DNA of 64,000 nt from Paracyclopina nana. Taxonomy: Eukaryota; Arthropoda; Copepoda; Cyclopoida; Cyclopettidae. Of this stretch, positions 19,840-31,749 are shown one piece after another. The notes beneath the pieces are model-generated. The model had not been told where the DNA came from. It did not search any database and worked only from the letters and a program-made list of their open reading frames with translations. A program made the position numbers and the translations under genes. The stretch spans positions 4,536,001 to 4,600,000 of the forward strand of contig JAGUCH010000009.1 of NCBI GenBank assembly GCA_019096065.1, in the 5' to 3' direction. The first letter of the stretch is position 1. Each line of letters begins with the position of its first letter.

Positions 19840-22800
19840 GAGGATTATGCTGAATTTATTGTTCAAACTTCCCAACACCTTTTCCCACACTGGGGTAAAG
19901 TGACACACCCAGTGCACCAGAAGAGTAAGGTTTCTTCTTTATAGTGCACACTGGGCCAGCTTCTTCTATCTCGGGCTGTAACTCCTCAAGAAGAAAGAAA
20001 GTAGGGCGATCTTAAGCACGTTGCTCAAGTTTTGACTGGCTTTTGCCATAATTTCTCCACTTTCCATCTTATGACTAAAGTTCAACATTCATGCTTCATC
20101 TGCTGCTGTGGGTCTACTAAAAAACCTACAAGAGCTAAATACAAAAAAGTCTCTTTTCACATTGGTCAACTTTAGGCAGAGCTTGACTTAATAATTCATG
20201 CTCTAGTTAATCCAATTTGGCCAAGTGCTTTTGATTTTGCCTACTACACATAGTACTCTTCTGTCATTGATTTGGATGTATAACAAATAGAGCAATTTAC
20301 GTCATTTTTGCAATGGATGAAGGAGCATCTTCTTGCCAAATGGCTTTTTCCTTTTCTATGCCGAAAATCCAAGAATCCGAAAGCTAATTTGCGACATTTT
20401 CACCTAAGTACTCTAGATTTTACATAAAAAATGTGATTTTTTTTCGTGAAAAATTTTTTTTTCTAGGCCAGACTACTTTTTTATTGTGGGGGGCGCGCGT
20501 TCGGTCCACCACAGACAATGGCCTTGTTTTTTACTACAGACATATTTTTTGTTGACGACAGCTGGAATCTTTTTCGACTTCTCTCAACTACTACTGATCA
20601 GATCTCGATTCTTGCTAGTTTCAGATTGAGCGTGAAAAACGACCTTCAAAAAAAGGAAAGCAGTTCCATCAAATGGAAGCGAACCAATTTAGTTTTTCCC
20701 TCGAGTCAGGCCGAAGATTCTCAGTATATAAAAGCAGCAGCAAAAAGTCGACATTTTCGAGGATTCAAGAGTGATAGACAATATAATTACAATACAAAGT
20801 TACTTAAAAAAGACCAACTTCAATTTGGCAAATATTATCATGCGAGCGTACACATTTGGCTTTTTGTATTGACTTGTGGCCTTATTTTATGCAAGGTAAA
20901 TGGGAACACAATTTACAAGATAACGAGTTTGTTGGCTTTTTAAATGCGTAGGTGAATCGTGCCAATTCAATTATGGCTGCTCTACTTCTTGAAATTATTC
21001 TATTGAATTTGTACACAAGCCTTTTTATTAACAATGTGCAATTCTCCATAATTCTAAATTTATTTTAAAGTGCAATCTCTAGTCACAAGTCTTGCAAATA
21101 GGCTCGGGTCAAGACCCGATCCACTTATTGGTTTCTGATTGTAAACAAAAAGGGATAAACTCGCGAAATTGTTGAGAAATGTGGAACGTTTTTATAAAAG
21201 TGACAACTTCTGCAGGTGAGAAACCCTTTCAATTGCAACGAGAATAGTAGCAAATAGAAGCCAAAAAAGCAAGTTGTCTTTCGACTTTTCGCAACTTTCG
21301 GCAAGGTTTTGAGCTTAGTAACTGAAACTAAATAATTTATTAGATTTCTAGATATGCTTAGCTGTGTTTGACATGGCTTCTCTTCATGTATAACGATGAT
21401 GATATCCAAAAGTTTCCACAGTTTCGAAATTGATCTCTGTCGTATTCAAAAAGCGAAGTAGAATTTTCCGCTACAGCTTGTAAAAGTTAGAAGGGGAAAC
21501 CTCGTTCGGAAAAGTTGATGTGGAAATTCCATCATGTTTCCTACTTCAAGAAATGATAGATTATGACAAATTCCAAAAAAAAACTTGATACAACAACAGC
21601 AGCAAAGTTACAAAAAAATCCGTTTCATTTGCAGTACCAAATCGAGGGCTTTTGTCTCATTCGATTTTCCATTGCTTAAAGTATTACCATTTGACGTATG
21701 TGTGTAGCTTAAGCAAAGCTTTTCTGTGTCGCAATTTGCCTACATATTTTTTCTCTGCAATCATTTGATGCATTTAGTAGAAACTCTATTTTTGCCTCAC
21801 TCTAGGAAAAAAGGGTTATTTTTGAGATATTTGTCGGTGCTGACAAGTGAGGAGGTGACATGAGTGCAAAAAGAAAAAGTTAAATTGTTTTTAGCAAGCA
21901 TCTATTTATTATATATCTAGAAAGTAGATATCTAGATAGTATTCTATGAAAAATGCGCGCTTTTGGTGCTGAAGTGCCCCAATGTGGCGTGTGATGGTTT
22001 TGCGCGCTGCGCTCCTCTAAAAAATGACAGTCTGAGTAAGACCTCTGAAGGGACGAGAAGTGAAAGCCCACGTGGTTTTGTGTTCAACTCAGTTCATCCT
22101 CATTGAAAAGGTGTCATGCACTACTCAGCTTAAAAGGTAAGCCAACAAAATTTTTCTCTCCTTTTTTTCAAAGCCACATGTTAAATGAGAAAAGTTTCTT
22201 CTTCTTTCTTTTTTTCATTATTGTGGGCTCTATAGGGAATTGGTGAGGCTGACTTTTTAACTTATTACTGGAAAGAGGATAACGAAAGGAAACCCTAAAA
22301 CTTTTTTAATTTATCATCTCTCAGATCCAGAATTTGAAAGCCATTTGTCAAACCTTAATTTTAGTGAGATCCAATCTTCTACAGTTGCCTTTTCTGCTTT
22401 TAAAATACCCATAGGGGAGAGAAAAGTTTGCATAAATACAGTGCTTTTTAAGCCCCTGCAGTCATTTATGAATTTGCAGCAGCAGCAGGAACTATTTAAT
22501 GCCCTGAGAAAAGTTTGTTTACTACAGGAAGGAAGCTGGAACTTGCGTAGTAATTACGCGCCTTCAAAAGGGCTTAATTACCCTCCCATTTTCTGCTCCA
22601 CCAAAATGTCTTGGCATTTTTCAGGACAGGCTAATTGGGAACAAATTGCCAACGTGGCATGATAAGCCCCGCCCCCTGTCACAACTCTATAGTTTCCTTT
22701 GCTGCTCATTTGTCAGCTAAGCAGAAGGATACGTTTTTTCTAGGGCTTTACCACTAATTGTGACGAGAAGGAGACTTTCATTTGACACATCAGCTTAGCC

Positions 22801-23980
22801 AAAAGTTTGCGTCATAAGAACACTAATTGGAGGTCCTACTGTTCGATCCAGCTCTCTTTTCTTTGGGCCACAAATTCTGAAAACAGCACTGGCTAGAATT
22901 CAAATCTCACAGAGTTGGCTGGGAATGGATCAGTTTATGGCCGAGCTTACATTTTAGGGGGCACTCATAAAAGTATGTGATATGGCATTAGAAAGGTCCC
23001 AACTCACATTACAGCTGGACTCTTTGAAAAGATCATTTTGACACACTTAAGTATATGGCAGCTAGCGGTTCCATCTTTTTGACCAAAGTGGATTTTTTAC
23101 ACTCTTTAATTCCCACTGTGTCCAAGCACAGAAATACACATAACTGCATTTTATGACAACTCCTCTGGCTTTATAGCTATGAAGATTCACTGTGTAAAGA
23201 GTTTAGGTAAAAACATTCAAGCATGCTTTTATGCTGAGATGTTTTTGGTGAGCTGACTGACTTTCATTCGGTCAAAAAAAAGAAGAAGAAGCTGTTTTTA
23301 GTATTGGGTTTTATGCGAATTTTACAGGCCATTTTGGCAGACATGCTGCTGTTGTAAATCTGTGTGAAGGGGGTGGGTGTGCGCACAACATTTTTAAGAC
23401 CCTTGACCCCATTTGTGACAGATCGATTTCTAGCCCACAAAAAACCAGGATCATAATGTACTATTTTCAAAAAGCCATTATAATCGCCAGTTTGAAAAGC
23501 AGCCCAGAAAAGCTGCACTGACATTGATGCCACAATTTGAATTGAATTTATGTGCAGAATAGCTGGCATATTGCTGTCACAAGGATAAAAAATCCCACTG
23601 AGCAGCAAGAAAAGAATGTTTGCGTACACACACGCCAAGCCAGCTAAATTCTGCACATTTTCAATGAAGATGTAAAAACTTGCTATAGAAATGCCCTTTG
23701 AAAATAGGCTCGGTTCACTCGTGACCCTTCCTCTCCCACACAACATTTTTATTTCAAGGCTACTTTTAAAAAGTTGAAATGTCCAAACCCAAGTGAAAAG
23801 TGCATCAAAGAAAGCATTTGGACAAGTGGTGGCCTAAAAAAGTTGGCTCATCTCTTGGACCAATCTTGATGCATTTCTTCCCCCATCAAAACATAAGAGC
23901 ATGAATGCAGCAGTTAAGTGTGAATATTGGCAAAGCCAGAAATAGCATAAATACTTGGCCCTGCTTTCACCCAAACCTCC
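19840..23980. other. Gene-poor region with one TATA-like promoter signal
   Basis: A strong TATATAAAAG lies at about 20,725-20,734, but no gene with a signal or splice chain follows that I can support. A 141-codon frame (20,518-20,943) overlaps the TATA box and is probably chance. An open frame at 22,345-22,662 follows an acceptor-like CTCTCAG but has no joined start. A 160-codon minus-strand frame (23,264-23,746) has a hydrophobic core and no homology I recognise. Confidence 0.35.
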
Positions 23981-23989
23981 TGAATAAGG

Positions 23990-24290
23990 CAACTTGTTCT
24001 CATACACATTTCAATAAGCAAACCAAGGCACTCTGCTCGCTTATATATCAGCATCAACTCGTCCGATTGGAACCTTTGGAGGAATTCTTGAGAAATTGAA
24101 TAATCTTCATGCCAATTTTCATCCGGATTGAGTGAGGCAAATCAGTTAAGCAAAGGAGAAAAATCAGCAACCTCCTCAAAGACCTCCGATCCGGATGAAA
24201 TTTTGCATCAACATTCTTCAATATGCTCAAATGAATGCCTTCAAATTTGGTTCCAATCAACTCAGTCCTTACTAACTATTCACTTTTGAC
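23990..24290. mobile_element. Degraded relative of the 406-bp palindromic MITE
   Basis: It keeps TTGTTCTCATA at the left, CCAATTTTCATCCGGATTGA and CCTCCGATCCGGATGAA inside, and TTGGTTCCAATC towards the right, in the same order as 11,901-12,306. The right terminus is not recognisable. Confidence 0.5.
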
Positions 24291-24466
24291 AGTATGGTCA
24301 TTTTTTTGGAATATAACAATTTTAGGCTGATTTATTATGGTTGGCTTAGCTAGGATGGTTGTGCAAGCAAGGTTGACAGCAAGATGCAAATTCATGACAG
24401 ATGTGATGCACTTAACCAGTCAGAAAATACACAATTGCCTTTCAGATTAATCTAGGATAATGGATT

Positions 24467-25593
24467 CCCCACCGGAATTGTTAAGTTCAGTCACATTTGT
24501 GTCACAGAACAGAAGGTTCCCGAAAGCAAAAATGTGATGTTACTGTTTACATTAGGTTCATGTGACGCTTACATTTCAAAAGCCTTCTATGACACGGCCA
24601 AAAATTTCTGGCTGATCCGATCTGTGATGTAGATGTGATACAAATTGTAACCAAAGTGTTGAACAACCATGCAAGCATAACTTAAAGAATTTAGAGCAAC
24701 AGTCATTTCACTTTTCAAAATTAGGAATTGTGACCTCAAGCTTGAATGAGTCAAGGGATATTCCTTATAAATATTGGCCTAATAGTACAAATGTACTAAC
24801 CTGAACTCATCTTCAGTCTTAATCTAAAATATCTACAATGTCAATGACATCACATGTTATGATATAGGTCAGATTAAACTTGGCCTGTTTATTATAAGAA
24901 TAATAATCAAATAATGAGCTTCCATCAATTTTGGCAACCAATAAGCCTATTGAACATTTTTTGTGTTTACTTGTTTTTTGTAATAAAAGATAAATTGATA
25001 GCATTAGAACAGTTGAGGAATTGGCTTCATAGGATACTCTCAATTGAGTTTTCCAATTAAAAGTACATGTGAATGGATTTGTGTAATATGTTTCAATCAA
25101 AGATGTAATGCTAAGATGACAGCGCCATCTCTGAACATTTTTAGTAACTGAAAAACTACTAAAATTATTGTTTTTTGCATGGTAGTTTCATGACTTGAAA
25201 AAAAGTTATTTCATAGATTCAAAATGAATAAATTTCATGGTTATTTAATACATCAGTCACAAATCAAATCATGGTTACTTCACATTTTAAAGCGACGTCA
25301 TCATTTTCCAGCTTCTTTGCTCCATAGTAGTTTCAGAGAACAAAAAAATTGATATTTGCATGGTTGTGTCACAGTTGCTTGTCACATTTCTAAAACAATA
25401 AGAAATCGACATATTGTGCTCTAAATGTACACAGTTAGTTCACATTTCAAAATTTTTCTTCTATGTACAGAACAATTTCACAGATCTGTCACATTTCTAT
25501 AACAACCCTTACCTAACTGTGTACATTTCAAAATTTCCACAGTTGCGTCACAGTTCAATTTGAACTATGTACAGTTCGAAGATTCCGGTGGGG
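24467..25593. mobile_element. 1.1-kb non-autonomous DNA element with CCCCACCGGAAT ends
   Basis: The left end CCCCACCGGAAT and the right end ATTCCGGTGGGG are exact inverted repeats of 12 bp. The interior is non-coding. Both subterminal regions are crowded with TCACA, CACAGTT and GTACA-type words, as expected of transposase binding sites. A 345-bp right part (25,249-25,593) recurs at 26,228-26,574. No target duplication longer than 2 bp is clear. Confidence 0.65.
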
Positions 25594-25671
25594 TTGATTC
25601 TTTTCTCTTGGATTGGAATGTGAAGAGTTGGAGGATTCCACTAGAAAATTCACGTCTCAAAAAGGCACAAA

Positions 25672-26161
25672 ATTCAAATAACACATAAAGAATTACCCGA
25701 TGCATTGGTTTTCATGGAATTATTTCCAGAATCGTCATTATTGCTGCTGCTACTCTCAGTTTTCTTTGTATTTCTCAGGAAAATCCCCTTCTCCAGGTCA
25801 ATGCACAAATCTTGGTCGCCAAAATCAGGCAGCCCAATATCACTCATCACTACAAAAATGCTCTTTTTAAGTATTCAATTTCAAAAAAATCATGTGATAA
25901 GCTTACAAGATAACCGGTTAATCCTTTTGACTTTGTTTGCTCTTGGTTTTGATCTCATTATGGGAGGCGAGGAATTCACCTTGATTTGAGTGACTAGGTT
26001 GCAGCTGAGCCTTTTCGAGGTCGCCTCGGCCTCTTTTTCAGCCTCTTCACTTTTGTAAAGGTCATCAAGTTCATCCAGAGTTATTTCTGACCGTGTCGTT
26101 AATCTCGTGTCAGCATTTTTCCGCCTCGTGACCTGATGCAAATCTTCGCTGTGGTGGAAGC
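25672..26161 (-). CDS. Two spliced exons of an unrecognised protein
   Basis: On the minus strand an exon 26161-25907 (acceptor TTCTCACCAG, donor GTAAGC) joins in phase 1 to 25849-25697 (acceptor TTTTTGTAG, donor GTAATT). If the last donor is not used the frame stops near 25,672. The first exon is mixed charge: TLDELDDLYKSEEAEKEAEA, then a basic stretch (MRSKPRANKVKRINRL). The second begins MSDIGLPDFGDQDLCIDLE and becomes Ser/Asn-rich. No domain is recognised. The start is not found; a possible upstream exon ends at 26,677 (donor GTAGTA), reading ERISALLEILQ in the fitting phase. The exons lie exactly between two copies of the same DNA-element end, so part of the gene may be displaced. Confidence 0.5.
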
Positions 26162-26227
26162 CTGGTGAGAAAAATCCCAAATTGAATTCGCCCCAAATTG
26201 TGTGGTACGAGCTACTTGCCTATTTTT

Positions 26228-26574
26228 ATACATCAGTCACAAATCAAATCATGGTTGTTTAACATTTTCCTAGCAACGTCATCATTTTCCAGCTTCTTTG
26301 CTCTATAGCAGTTTCAGAGAACAAAAAAATTGATATATGCACAGTTGTGTCACAGTTGCTTGTCACATTTCTGAAACAATGAGAAATTGACAAATTGTGC
26401 TCTTAATGTACACAGTTAGTTCAAAGATCAAAATTTCTATTCTATGTACAGAACGATTTCACAGATCTGTCACATTTCGATAACAACCCTTACCTAAATG
26501 TGTACATTTCAAAATTTCCACAGTTGCATCACAGTTCAATTTGAACTATGTACAGTTCGAAGATTCCGGTGGGG
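26228..26574. mobile_element. Second copy of the CCCCACCGGAAT element, right 347 bp only
   Basis: From TACATCAGTCACAAATC to ATTCCGGTGGGG it follows 25,249-25,593 with few differences and the same orientation. The left part of the element is absent. Confidence 0.75.
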
Positions 26575-26579
26575 TTACT

Positions 26580-28230
26580 ACTATATTTATACACCTATTG
26601 GGGAAAGTAGTATTTGGTAAATTGACACAGTGAAAAGCCATTGATGGCATGCTTCATTGCTTGTCTTATTTACTACCTTGAAGGATCTCCAGCAACGCGG
26701 AAATCCTCTCAATTATTGCTCGTTGTGCCGATTAACAGCAAAGGAATTGCTTATCAACATAAAGAATTGTACAGTCTCTTTCAACTCTATAGCAGCTGTC
26801 AAATTATTAAGTTGGCAGCTGGCAAAATGAAGCCAAAATAGAAAAAATAGAAGTCGATACTTTATTAATAATTTGTTAAGTAATAAATGAAATTCGGCTT
26901 GTTTACATTGTTAACTTTTGGTAGCATGCAGTAAGTGATAAGCTGGCAGCTGACCAAAAATGAAAAACAAACAAATCGGTGCATCCTGTCCGAGAATTGC
27001 CAGCCTGAAAGGCCTCTGAATATAACCTCAATAATTCATGCAACTGCTTTTGTTCCGAGCCAGACTTTACTTTCTCAACTTCAATTTTGGCATCCTGCCA
27101 ACATTTGCAAATAGTAATTCTAATTTAACAATCTGATGATGGGGCCTTTTGTCAAAATGCTGCTACAATTTTCTCCCCAATTGCAAGACAAACTTCCTTT
27201 TGCAACTTCATTCTGCACACAATGGAAAGAGTTGTGTATTTTCGAAATGTCACAAGTAAAACTTTTTGGTCAATTATGGTGTGGTCAGCAGCGGTAGACT
27301 TGGCCAATTAAATGGAAAAATGGAGGCTTTTCCTTCCTATATATTGGAATGTTTCTATGGGTTACTTTGGCTACTTTAGAAGCAGCTTGTCAAGTTGTCT
27401 GAGAGTCCATTTATTAGGAGACAAAAGGATAAAAATGATGATTTTGTAGCTGTCTGGAAGGCATTATTTAGCTTGTCTTTTCATGGTAGGAGGCCACATG
27501 GCTTTGAAAAGGCCTTCCTACATGCTTGGTGCAAATGTCAGCCAAAAAACTTGCAGTCTGGCATCCAAAGAGCAATTTTGGCCTTGCAGTTTTTGATAGG
27601 AATTTAATTTTGTCACTCCTGCTTACTCAATCAGCTGACGCCCCAGCTAGTTAGGTGGGAACATGTGGCGTGTTGGGACATGACCTACTCATAACAAAGG
27701 TGATGCGCTTAAAAAATAATGGGTAAGCTCCCGTAAGCAGTTTTAATAGATGCATCGGAATTCGATATTACTTAGATCAATAGGATGGCGGTCGATTATT
27801 CATCAATGATGATGGTTGGACACAATATATTCTTTCTCAGTGCATCTTATGCACCTACTTTTTTGAGAGCTCACTCGCAATTTCCTGAATGTGAATGCAA
27901 AAAATGCCTATATGCAGTGCTTATATGTAGACGAAAGATGATGGGCAGAAAGTGCACCAAACGGGTAGGTTTTTTACCTCCTCCAAAACACTGAAATGTC
28001 ACAGCTCTTCTTCTCCTTCTGGGCTAAAATTGGCTGAGTTCCAAGGGAAATTGGACGCATAAAAGTTATCTTGGTTGAATTGTGATTTATATTTTTGACA
28101 AGGTGCTGAGGGAAAACTTGCCAACATCCCAGGGGAACTTCCACCCCTTGCATTGCATTCCAACAATCTTAAAAGTAACTTGCTATACTCACCTCACTCC
28201 CATTAAATGCACCAAATATGTGATAGCGAA
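26580..28230. other. Intergenic stretch without supported genes
   Basis: Several open frames of 60-70 codons exist on the plus strand, none with a family match or joined exons. A possible minus-strand exon ending at 26,677 is noted with the unrecognised gene. Confidence 0.3.
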
Positions 28231-28265
28231 TGTAGGCGCGGAAAAGTGGTCCGCAGCGCTGCACG

Positions 28266-28705
28266 GCGCTTACGGCATTTCACATCACATCACCTTTAAA
28301 AAAGGCGCATCACATCACTTACGGCGCATCACATCACTAACGGCGCATCACATCACTTACGCCGCATCACATCACTAACGGCGCATCACATCACTTACGC
28401 CGCATCACATCACTAACGGTGCATCACTTCATTGACGGCGCATCACATCAATGACAGGCGTAGTAGGCGCCGCGCTGAAAAGTGCTCCATTGCGCTTACG
28501 TCATATCACATCACTTACGTCGCATCACATTACTAATGGCGCATCACATCACTTACAGCGCTTCAATGCACTTACGGCATTTCACATCACTTATGGCGCA
28601 TCATTTCACCAAAGAAAAAAAAAGGCGCAAAACATCATTGTCAGCGCATCGCATCACTTACGTCGCATCACATTACTAATGGCGCATCACATCACTTATG
28701 TCCTG
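28266..28705. repeat. 19-bp minisatellite, block 1
   Basis: Tandem units of 19 bp, consensus GCGCATCACATCACTTACG. Alternate units with CTAACG and CTTACG give a 38-bp higher order near 28,310-28,410. The units degrade towards both sides (GCGCTTCAATGCACTTACG variants). Because 19 is not a multiple of 3 and the unit has no stop in any frame, overlapping open frames appear in all three frames. These are a by-product. Confidence 0.85.
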
Positions 28706-28971
28706 TTCATGTACGCCCTAAACTCCTTAGGAAAATGCACCAAAAACACCTCAAGGAAAGGAGAAAAATTGTCTTATGACAAGCGCCAGCTGATACTAAA
28801 AAAATCAGATCGACTTTAAGCCAACTAGAAAGTAAACAAATATAATTTGGGCAACTAAGCACTCCACATTTTAGCCATTTTGAGCAAAATCACTAGTTAA
28901 ATTTCATCGCTTATCAAAGAAACGTTAAGAAAGCTAGTTTGTTTTGAAATATATGCTGAAAACCATGGGAC

Positions 28972-29110
28972 AAAATAGCAAAAATTGCCATTAAAAACGC
29001 TGCTCGGCCCCAAGCTGAACTCGTAGAGTAGCAGTCAGCAACAGATTCACTTATCCTTATGACAATTTTTTCCATACCTTAAGGCATTCTTAATACATGA
29101 ACAGGGCATT
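28972..29110 (+). repeat. Dispersed repeat, copy 2, between the minisatellite blocks
   Basis: It is colinear with 16,642-16,769 on the same strand. It sits immediately before the second minisatellite block, separating it from block 1. Confidence 0.6.
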
Positions 29111-29560
29111 AAAGCGCTTCAATGCACTTACGGCATTTCACATCACTTATGGCGCATCATTTCACCAAAGGCGCAAAACATCATTGTCAGCGATGCGCAT
29201 CACTTACGCCGCATCACATCATGACTGGGCATCACATCACTAACAGCGCATCACTTTTCTCAAGGCGTTTCACATCATTTACAGCGCTTAAGTGCACTAA
29301 CGGTGCTTCCTTTTGGGACTTCACATCACATGCGGTGCTTCACATCACTTACGCCAAATCGCATCACTTACCATTATACCAACCAAGCTGATTTTTCTTT
29401 TTTTGAACCGGGCTATATATAGACGGTGCAGCATATTACTGACAGTGCTTCAATGCACATACGGCCATTGACGTCACTTTGAGCACTTCATACTTACGGT
29501 GCTTCAAAATGCTTCACGTCTCTCACGGTGCTTTACTGTACTCATTTCACAAAGCGGTTA
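29106..29560. repeat. 19-bp minisatellite, block 2, decaying to the right
   Basis: The first about 80 bp repeat the internal sequence of block 1 at 28,557-28,640 (GCGCTTCAATGCACTTACGG onwards), so block 2 arose by copying part of block 1. After 29,390 only scattered ACGGTGCTTCA-like units remain. Confidence 0.75.
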
Positions 29561-29565
29561 TTAAA

Positions 29566-29844
29566 TCAGATATTAGACCTTTCATAGCGCTTTAGCGCTC
29601 TCTTTAAACCTTCTAGAATATTCTGTATTAACCGGTCATTCACAGAACTTAACGGTGCGCACTTAATTACAATGCTCGCTGTATCCAAAGTTGTATTTAC
29701 GCATATCCCATATTTATGAGAAGCTGCAACACAATACTCCGGTAAATTCCGGATACAATCAATCCGGCTTTTGTGTATCTTCTGGCCACATCTAATTTCC
29801 GGCTGCTGGAGGAGGAAGAGGAGCACAAAGGCGCATAATTTCAA
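29566..29844 (-). CDS. Possible exon of a small secreted Cys-containing protein
   Basis: An open frame of 92 codons reads KLCAFVLLFLLQQPEIRCG, resembling a signal peptide, followed by a soluble part with Cys at about 33, 41, 50 and 64 and an amphipathic C-terminus (NILEGLKRALKRYERSNI). No in-frame ATG is present at its 5' end, so an upstream exon would be required. No poly(A) signal is evident. It could also be a chance frame. Confidence 0.3.
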   Translation of the reverse strand: MKLCAFVLLFLLQQPEIRCGQKIHKSRIDCIRNLPEYCVAASHKYGICVNTTLDTASIVIKCAPLSSVNDRLIQNILEGLKRALKRYERSNI

Positions 29845-29869
29845 GTGTACCAGTCCTGTTATGGTAGTT

Positions 29870-31580
29870 GCCGTATTCCTAACTTTGCAGAGCAGCCAAA
29901 TGTTCGCAAGATCCCTTGAGAGAGAGAGATGACTTGTGCACTTATCGCAATAACTATTTTGTAGCGTCGTTTTCGTGGCTGTTTAACTGCTCTCGAAAAC
30001 GAGGTGGAACATTGGGTGACTCTGCAATTTTTCCATTTTTTTTCTGCTGTATACCAAGGATGCAAAAGGATGGAAATTGCTCCGAGTGGCTCAAAATTGT
30101 ATTTACCAGGGGCAGAAAAATTGATTTTTTAACAAATCAATTTCATTCAGCCAAGTTTTTGGGGTCACCATGTATGCACACTTTCAAGTGTACCATATCC
30201 CCCTCTATATAACTATATACAATTTCCACACTGCGAGCTGGAACAGAGGCAATTTTTGTAAATCTTGCTTAACTTCGAGTGTGTGAAATGGGTTATACAA
30301 CCACAAAACAATAAAGTGAAAGCAGTGCTAGCAGTACATGCAAATGTGATTATCAATGGCGCTAGAAAGCCGGCAATTTACCTCAGCAGAGATTTTTGAG
30401 CTGATACTATGTATATGTATTTTTTGTGTGTGCTACCAATTGAGCTAGCAAAGCCTCAAAGGTTATTTGGATAGGGAAAAAATGTGATCCTCAATTGGTG
30501 GCCTTGAAGGCTGCCAAAAGCCTTCACCAGGAGGCCGCTGTTTGGGCCAATTTAATTAATCCCTTATATACCTACGATGTGCTTTTGCTTAACTTTGAAG
30601 AAGACCTAAGTATTCATAAAAATACTTCTCAATTGGAAAGTTGAGCAGTTTAATACTTTTAAACCTATTTTACCTCAGTGTGAAAAAATAAACTTTTCTC
30701 TGGCAGAATCTTGCAGCTTTGTTGGTTGTTGCCTATTGAGCAAAAAAGGTACTCAGTTGGCGCCATCTGGTGGAATTTCCCCGAAAAGTGGGTTATTTCG
30801 CCATATCTGGAATTGCTCAGAGTCCATTGTGTGTCCCATGGGACTGTGTCAGAAGGGGGCACATTTTATGGGACACCCACTTTAATTAGCTAAGGCGAAT
30901 ATTGCCAAACAATTCCCACAAGAAATGGTATACTTAACTGGTATGAAGTAGTAAAACAAAGTAATGCGCAAAGTTGGATGCAAATAAAGGCCCCCTCCGC
31001 CAAAATGAAGGCCGGAATTTGTGTACAGCTTTTCACCTCAGAAAATACAAGCCATTTTTCATAGAAGAAGGGTAGACGAAAAAAGGCCAAAGGACAAAAT
31101 GCTGGCCTTACTATTTGGAGCTGACTTTCGATATATATCGATCGAGAATCTTGACCATTTGAAGGCCATCCAGAAGTGATTTCACGAGTCAGAGGATAAA
31201 GGCCAACCCAAAAAAGGATAATTTTGGCCTTTATTTTTGGGATTCGAAATATTTTCTACTTCTTCCAGCTTGTCAGATTTATCAGCAAAGGTCAGCAGAA
31301 AAGAAGCTGATTACAAGAAAAAGATCAAAAAAGGCCGGCTTTTATGGCCTTTTTTTGGCTTCTTGCTTCTAAGGTAAAAGAAGATGTTGTAACAGTAGAA
31401 TTGCAATAAGCGTCTTAATTGTTGCTGTCCAACTTACAAAGATAAATGCTTTTACCACTCTACTAGTGATGGCCTTTATAGCCTTTTATGGCCTTTGCAG
31501 ATTTATTTTTGCACACACAGCTATAAAGCCAGTGTGAAGCTAGAGTTATGTAGCATATTTTTTAGAATTTCTGGATTGTT
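29870..31580. other. Gene-poor region with a CTCF-like site and many GGCCTT words
   Basis: A 14-base sequence on the minus strand at 30,773-30,760 (CCACCAGATGGCGC) fits the CTCF consensus at every position. From 31,070 to 31,500 the words AAGGCC and GGCCTT recur about a dozen times. No gene was supported. Confidence 0.4.
30760..30773 (-). promoter_or_regulatory. CTCF-like motif
   Basis: CCACCAGATGGCGC matches CCASYAGRKGGCRS, the CTCF core known in vertebrates and insects, without mismatch. Similar motifs lie at 37,982-37,969 (CCACCAGGTGGCGC, minus), 12,811-12,824 and 61,675-61,688. Confidence 0.4.
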
Positions 31581-31585
31581 ATTAT

Positions 31586-31745
31586 AGGGCGTTCTCATAT
31601 TGGACTTTAGCTTACCAAAACCTGATTTTGGTTAACCAAAAACTGGTTTTAGTCAAGCGCTATGTAGTGCCTACCTACCGAAAACAGGTTTTTGGTTAAC
31701 CAAAATCAGGTTTTGGTAAGCTAAAGTCCAATATGAGAACGCCCT
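31586..31745. mobile_element. 160-bp palindromic MITE, copy 1
   Basis: Nearly perfect palindrome with ends AGGGCGTTCTCATATTGGAC and its complement. Inner arms carry GGTTAACCAAAA in both halves, with a short asymmetric centre (AGCGCTATGTAGTGCCTACC). A second full copy at 44,739-44,898 has the same length but the centre in the opposite orientation. Confidence 0.85.
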
Positions 31746-31749
31746 ATTG

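Noticed and set aside
20518-20943. 141-codon open frame with ATG, ending in a hydrophobic stretch
   Set aside because: It overlaps a TATA box, has no domain, and its frame is not continued by a supported exon.
22345-22662. 105-codon frame after an acceptor-like sequence
   Set aside because: The matching upstream exon has no start codon in the needed frame, and no family is recognisable.
23264-23746. 160-codon minus-strand frame with hydrophobic segments
   Set aside because: No motif, no splice partners; an A/T-run tail (FFFFF) suggests a chance frame.
28082-28819. Overlapping open frames with His-rich peptides across the minisatellite
   Set aside because: They come from a 19-bp unit lacking stops in all frames; no start, splice or promoter support.
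28266-29560. Repeat array as a CRISPR-like structure
   Set aside because: Units are contiguous 19-mers without unique spacers, in a eukaryotic genome.
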